8,710 bases of DNA, from the NCBI GenBank assembly GCA_016208345.1, contig JACQYG010000183.1, positions 1 to 8,710 of the forward strand, given 5' to 3'. Under the pieces are notes generated by a model. It was not told the DNA's origin. It saw only the letters and a program-made list of their open reading frames with translations, and ran no database searches. Made by a program: the position numbers and the translations under genes. Positions 5,352 through 8,710 of the stretch are shown here, one piece after another (position 1 is the first letter of the stretch; every line of letters starts with the position of its first letter). The DNA comes from Chloroflexota bacterium (GTDB taxonomy: Bacteria > Chloroflexota > DTOL01 > JACQYG01).

Positions 5352-7070
5352 ATGGCACATGTCTCCCCTGCAAAGGTTTTAACTCCTCTCCGTTTGTATC
5401 TGCTGGGTTCATTTCGGATCGAGCGAGAAGGACAGTTGATCCATCTCCCCACGCGCAAAGTCGAATCCCTTCTCGCCGACCTTGTCCTTCAACCTGAAAA
5501 ACATTCGCGCGAAAAACTCGCCGCGCTCTTCTGGGGTGATGTTACCGACACCCAGGCGCGCTGCTCACTCCGCAAAGCACTTACGCTTCTCCGCAAATCA
5601 CTCGGCGACGAAATCCTGATCGCGGACCGCGAGGCGGTTCAGATCAATCCCGCGTCACCGCTGTGGGTAGACGCGCTCGAATTCAAAAGGATTTCAGAGG
5701 AATCTGAAATCGAAAATCTGGAATCTGCAATTGAGCTGTATCGAGGTGATCTGCTGTCAGATTTTTACGACGATTGGATTTTGCCGGAACAGGAACACTT
5801 TCGTACCCTCTACCTCGATATGCTGTTACGTCTGACTCAAGAAATGAGATCGCGCAGCGAATACGAGCGTGCCATCGCATTCGCACACCAAGTTCTAGCC
5901 AGCGATGCCGCGGACGAGCGAGCGCATCAACATTTAATGTTCTGTTACCTCGCGATAGGCAATCGTAGTGCGGCTTTGCAGCAATATGAAGAATGCGAGC
6001 GCGTCTTGCAAGAGGAGTTGGGCGTCAAACCGATGCCAGAAACCACTGCGCTCTATCAGTGGATCAAGCAAGTCCCTTTGCAGCCCAGGGTGCATGCGGC
6101 ATTGCTGACTAACCTCCCGATTCCATTGTCCAGTTTTATTGGACGCGAGCGGGAGATGGCAGAGGTTAAACAATTGCTTCGCTCTGCGAAAACGCGCCTG
6201 CTCACCTTCACTGGTGCGGGCGGCTGCGGCAAGACGCGCCTCGCTATCCAGGTGGCGGCTGATCTGGTGGATAGTTTCAAAGAGGGTGTGTGGTGGGTCG
6301 AGCTGGCGGGACTGATGGATGCAACGCTCCTGCCGCAGGCGGTAGCGAAAGTGCTGGGTGTGCGCGAGGTGCCGAATGAACCGTTGAGTCAAGTGCTCGC
6401 AAGCTATCTTCGTGGAAAGCAACTGCTATTGGTGCTGGACAATTGTGAGCACCTCGTTACCGCGTGTGCGCAACTTGCTCAAGTGTTGTTGACCGCATCT
6501 CCGGGCCTCAAGATATTGATCACGAGCCGCGAGGTATTGAACATCACCGGGGAGATTGCATGGCGTGTGCCCTCCCTCTCTTTGCCTGATCTTCGAAATT
6601 TGCCGCCCATTCCACAACTGACACAATACGAAGGGGTTCGGCTCTTTGTCGAGCGAGCCATTGCAGCCAATCCCAACTTTGCACTCATTGCGCAGAACGC
6701 GCAGGCTGTGGCACAAGTCTGTATTCGCCTGGACGGGATCCCCCTGGCCATTGAGCTCGCCGTTGCGCGCGTCAAGTACTTGTCGGTGCAGCAGATTGCC
6801 GCGCGATTGGATGACCGCTTTAATTTGCTGACGGTCGGAAGTCGCACAGCACTACCTCGTCACCAGACGCTGCGCGCGACCCTCGATTGGAGTTATGACT
6901 TGCTAACGGACGCGGAGAGAGTATTGTTCCATCGGCTGTCGGTCTTTGCCGGTGGTTTTACATTGCAAGCAGTGGAGGCAGTTTGTGCAGATAAGGATGA
7001 AACAAACGAATTAGCGATGCTTCAACCCACCACACTGCTCGACTTGCTATCACGTCTAGTGGACAAGTAG
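5352..7070 (+). CDS. SARP/AfsR-like transcriptional regulator, N-terminal part (winged helix, BTAD, STAND ATPase) ending at an in-frame TAG
   Basis: 572 residues up to a TAG at 7068-7070. Residues 13-112 form an OmpR-type winged helix of the SARP kind (LRLYLLGSFRIEREG... PTRKVESLLADLVL... FWGD). Residues about 105-240 are the helical bacterial transcriptional activation domain (WVDALEFKR, LYRGDLLSDFYDDW, AHQHLMFCYLAIG, EELGVKPMPETTALYQ). Then comes an NB-ARC/AfsR-like ATPase: SFIGREREM (261-269), Walker A GAGGCGKT (288-295), Walker B LLLVLDNCEH (358-367), ITSRE (390-394), GIPLAIELA (462-470) and a 'RHQTLRATLDWSYDLL' segment (503-518). Such proteins bind DNA and activate target genes, with the ATPase acting as a nucleotide switch. 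The reading frame continues unchanged after the TAG into the expected VDK-x-LVV junction and the TPR domain, so the gene is interrupted, not naturally short. As read, the product would keep DNA binding and ATPase but lose the sensor repeats. The start has AAGGAGGG 7 bases upstream. Confidence 0.85.
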   Translation: MAHVSPAKVLTPLRLYLLGSFRIEREGQLIHLPTRKVESLLADLVLQPEKHSREKLAALFWGDVTDTQARCSLRKALTLLRKSLGDEILIADREAVQINPASPLWVDALEFKRISEESEIENLESAIELYRGDLLSDFYDDWILPEQEHFRTLYLDMLLRLTQEMRSRSEYERAIAFAHQVLASDAADERAHQHLMFCYLAIGNRSAALQQYEECERVLQEELGVKPMPETTALYQWIKQVPLQPRVHAALLTNLPIPLSSFIGREREMAEVKQLLRSAKTRLLTFTGAGGCGKTRLAIQVAADLVDSFKEGVWWVELAGLMDATLLPQAVAKVLGVREVPNEPLSQVLASYLRGKQLLLVLDNCEHLVTACAQLAQVLLTASPGLKILITSREVLNITGEIAWRVPSLSLPDLRNLPPIPQLTQYEGVRLFVERAIAANPNFALIAQNAQAVAQVCIRLDGIPLAIELAVARVKYLSVQQIAARLDDRFNLLTVGSRTALPRHQTLRATLDWSYDLLTDAERVLFHRLSVFAGGFTLQAVEAVCADKDETNELAMLQPTTLLDLLSRLVDK

Positions 7071-8339
7071 TTAGTCGTAGTCGAAGATCAAGCTGGTGAG
7101 ACGCGCTATCGGTTGCTCGAAACGATTCGGCAATATGCGCTCGACAAATTGTCCCAGTCGAAGGAGGCGGAAGGTGTGCGGCGTCTCCACCTGATGTTTT
7201 TCCTTAGGTTGGCAGAGAAGGCTGAGCCGGGGTTACAGGGCGAAGAGCAATTGGCATGGTTGAATCGGTTGGAGGTGGAGCAAGGCAACATGCACGCGGC
7301 GCTGCAATGGGCGCTAGTCAGTGGGGAAATCGAATCGGGGTTGCGGCTGTGCGGCGCGTTGGCTGAGTTCTGGGAGATGCGAGGCTATTATACAGAGGGG
7401 CGAGAGCTGTTAGGGCGAGCGTTGGAGTGTGCAGCCGAGGCGCCGGCAGGATTGCGCGCTAAGGTACTAAGATGGGCAGGGCGGTTCACAGAACGCCAAG
7501 GGGACCTTAAGCGAGCCCAAGAGTGTCTGGAAGAGAGTCTGGAGTTGGGCCGGGCATTGGGAGACAAACTAGGTATCGCGCAGTCGTTACACCGGTTAGC
7601 CTTTGTAGCGGGTGAACGGTGCGACTATGTGACAGAACGCACCCTTTACGAGCAGGCTCTGGCTCTCTATCGGGAAGTAGGTGACAAAAGAGGCGTTGCC
7701 GACGCACTACACAACCTGGGAGTTTTTACCCTTGAACAGGGTGATCCTGCATCAGCACGGGCGTTCTTGGAGGAGAGCTTGACTTTGAAACGGACGCTCG
7801 GCGACATGCTTAAGGTTAATCACTCACTGCTCTACCTGGCAATGGTCGCGAGACTCGAGGGTGACTATGAGCAGGCGGCAGCGCTATGCCAAGAGAGCCT
7901 GGCGTTTTTCCGGGAAGAAGGAGATAAACGCCGCATCGCCCGATGTTTGCAGATTTTAGGGCGAGTGGTGAAAGATCAAGGGAATGGTGAACAGGCGTTA
8001 GCCTTGTGCCAGGGGAGCCTATCCCTATTCTGGGAACTGGGCGCGAAACTGGCTGTGGCGGATAGCCTATGGGCATTGGGAGGAGTGGCCTTGGCGCAAG
8101 GACAGCCTGAACGAACGGCACGGCTGTTCGGCACAGCCCAAGCCCTGCACACAAGCTTGAACTCTGGCCTGTCACCAATCAACAAGGCTGAGTATGAGCG
8201 TGACATCGCTGCGGCGCGTGCACAACTCGGTGAGGCGGCATTTGTAGCGGCTTGGATGGAAGGGGAGACGATGCCTTTGGAGCAAGCCGTGGAATACGCG
8301 CTTGGGACGGAAAACGCACAGCGAAGGACGTGTGAGTAA
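7071..8339 (+). pseudogene. C-terminal TPR part of the interrupted SARP-like regulator
   Basis: The same reading frame as the preceding section continues from 7071 to the TGA/TAA region at 8337-8339, adding 422 residues, so the intact protein would be 995 residues. It starts with LVVVEDQAGETRYRLLETIR, the standard winged-helix end of AfsR/LuxR-type ATPase regulators. A helical segment (LAWLNRLEVEQGNMHAALQW) follows, then TPR-like repeats with a spacing near 40 residues. Each has a core like 'A..L...L.....GD...A....ESL.L.RELGD' (for example around GDLKRAQECLEESL, GDPASARAFLEESL and GDYEQAAALCQESL). The last segment (KAEYERDIAAARAQLGEAAF...AWMEG...LEQAVEYAL) is the usual C-terminus. TPR repeats bind proteins or peptides and would sense the signal. 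A TTG at 7113 could start an open frame but has no ribosome site, so independent translation is unlikely; readthrough or a sequencing error remain possible. Confidence 0.8.
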
Positions 8340-8357
8340 CCTGTTTTCGTTTTTCCG

Positions 8358-8383
8358 AGACCTGCAAACCGCAGGTCTTTTTT
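8358..8383 (+). terminator. intrinsic terminator after the regulator
   Basis: AGACCTGC (8358-8365) pairs perfectly with GCAGGTCT (8371-8378) around a 5-base loop, and the 3' arm runs into six T residues at 8378-8383. It lies about 20 bases after the regulator stop codon, the expected place for the end of its transcript. The presence of a good terminator suggests the whole regulator was until recently one transcription unit. Confidence 0.88.
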
Positions 8384-8387
8384 GTTT

Positions 8388-8433
8388 CCGTGAAAATTTG
8401 GCCAGATGGATGCCAGAGTCCGCGATTTCACGG
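8388..8433. repeat. 8-bp inverted repeat with nested inverted repeat
   Basis: CCGTGAAA (8388-8395) and TTTCACGG (8426-8433) are perfect inverted copies 30 bases apart, and TGGC/GCCA (8399-8402, 8412-8415) is nested inside. It lies between the terminator and the next promoter. It could be a second hairpin or a divided operator; no T-run follows. Confidence 0.4.
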
Positions 8434-8496
8434 TGCAACGGCTTTAATTTCCCGATTATTTCCCGGTCATTCAGTAAAATCAGAATAAAAGTTGCT

Positions 8497-8505
8497 TGGT
8501 ATAAC
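8497..8505 (+). promoter_or_regulatory. candidate extended -10 promoter for the lipoprotein gene
   Basis: TGGTATAAC contains the extended -10 TG dinucleotide one base before TATAAC (5 of 6 to consensus). No good -35 lies 17 bases upstream, which extended -10 promoters can do without. Transcription would start near 8511 and give a leader of about 100 bases before the ATG at 8614. Confidence 0.45.
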
Positions 8506-8520
8506 ATTTGATGTCGAAAA

Positions 8521-8536
8521 AGGAGGGGGTATGTAG
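8521..8536 (+). other. start-stop minimal ORF in the leader of the lipoprotein gene
   Basis: AGGAGG at 8521-8526 is followed four bases later by ATG at 8531 and at once by TAG at 8534. A ribosome could initiate and terminate here with no elongation. Start-stop elements in other systems can stall ribosomes or tune reinitiation downstream. It may also be chance, since only 16 bases are involved. Confidence 0.3.
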
Positions 8537-8573
8537 AACAGAGGCAACGCTGAATCTTGTATGAACCATGTTA

Positions 8574-8589
8574 CGCTCTACCAAGAGCG
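8574..8589 (+). promoter_or_regulatory. leader hairpin just before the lipoprotein ribosome site
   Basis: CGCTCT (8574-8579) pairs with AGAGCG (8584-8589) around an ACCA loop. It ends 10 bases before the AAGGAGGG ribosome site at 8600-8607. It may stabilise the mRNA 5' end or influence translation start, but this is inference from position alone. Confidence 0.35.
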
Positions 8590-8613
8590 GATGATTCTGA
8601 AGGAGGGACACCA

Positions 8614-8710
8614 ATGTTTACCAGAAAAGTTTTGTTGATCATCGCGTTGATAGCGGCGATGAGCGTGGTATTCGCGGCGTGCGCGCCCCAAGCGACACCC
8701 ACATCTGTTC
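8614..8710 (+). CDS. lipoprotein, N-terminal part (possibly ABC transporter substrate-binding protein)
   Basis: Only 32 residues are in the window; the gene runs off the right edge. The start ATG has an excellent AAGGAGGG site at 8600-8607. The product begins MFTRKVLLIIALIAAMSVVF, a charged N-terminus and hydrophobic core, followed by AAC with Cys 23 in a lipobox-like FAAC context. After cleavage the lipid-modified cysteine would anchor the protein outside the membrane. The following CAPQATPTS is the Pro/Thr-rich linker common in lipoproteins of Gram-positive-type and Chloroflexota solute-binding proteins. An ABC substrate-binding protein is a likely identity because these are frequent with such linkers, but the visible part cannot prove it. 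It sits downstream of the interrupted regulator with its own promoter candidate. Confidence 0.75.
   Translation, partial: MFTRKVLLIIALIAAMSVVFAACAPQATPTSV

Noticed and set aside
7068..7070. TAG as a pyrrolysine codon
   Set aside because: The position corresponds to an ordinary Ser in relatives and the protein is not a methylamine methyltransferase-type enzyme. Nothing in the window suggests pyrrolysine machinery.
7113..8339. Independent TPR protein starting at TTG 7113
   Set aside because: There is no ribosome site, the start lies inside the conserved YRLLETIR motif, and the frame is continuous with the upstream part of the regulator.

Overview
The window looks like a piece of a GC-rich, probably anaerobic bacterial chromosome, most likely a Chloroflexota (Anaerolineae-like) lineage or a metagenome bin of that kind. 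This is an inference. It rests on a BadF-type acyl-CoA dehydratase activase, a PaaK-like CoA ligase, a DUF6125-like protein and a BTAD-ATPase-TPR regulator, a mix I associate with Chloroflexota and some anaerobic Deltaproteobacteria. No rRNA, tRNA, CRISPR array or complete insertion sequence was seen.

Left part (1-4157): the 3' end of an acyl-CoA dehydratase activase runs rightwards and converges on a four-gene leftward block. An imperfect inverted repeat lies between them. In transcription order the block holds a 298-residue QW-repeat (prenyltransferase/squalene-cyclase-fold) protein, a 189-residue DUF6125-like protein, a 274-residue short-chain dehydrogenase and a 423-residue PaaK-like AMP-forming CoA ligase. 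Gaps are only 42-68 bases, and each gene has a Shine-Dalgarno sequence (weak for the DUF6125-like gene), so one transcript is likely. Together with the converging activase the set suggests CoA-thioester chemistry: activation of an acid, redox of a hydroxyl or keto group, and perhaps dehydration. The substrate is unknown. The QW protein lacks the catalytic aspartates of true cyclases.

Middle (4158-5351): there is no convincing gene up to about 4740. The first part is AT-rich and the rest is GC-rich with several consecutive hairpins. A strong promoter at 4739-4767 overlaps a palindrome resembling a BlaI/MecI/CopY operator. It faces a single-TM membrane protein that starts normally but ends abruptly after about 78 recognisable residues, so it looks like the stump of a larger protein. 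The change near 5079 may mark a recombination or insertion boundary.

Right part (5352-8710): a large SARP/AfsR-like regulator (winged helix plus BTAD, STAND/NB-ARC-type ATPase, TPR repeats) has a good promoter and ribosome site, but an in-frame TAG at codon 573 interrupts it between the ATPase and TPR parts. The frame stays open and conserved-looking to 8339, followed by a clear intrinsic terminator. A new gene then starts at 8614, encoding a lipoprotein signal peptide cut off by the window edge.
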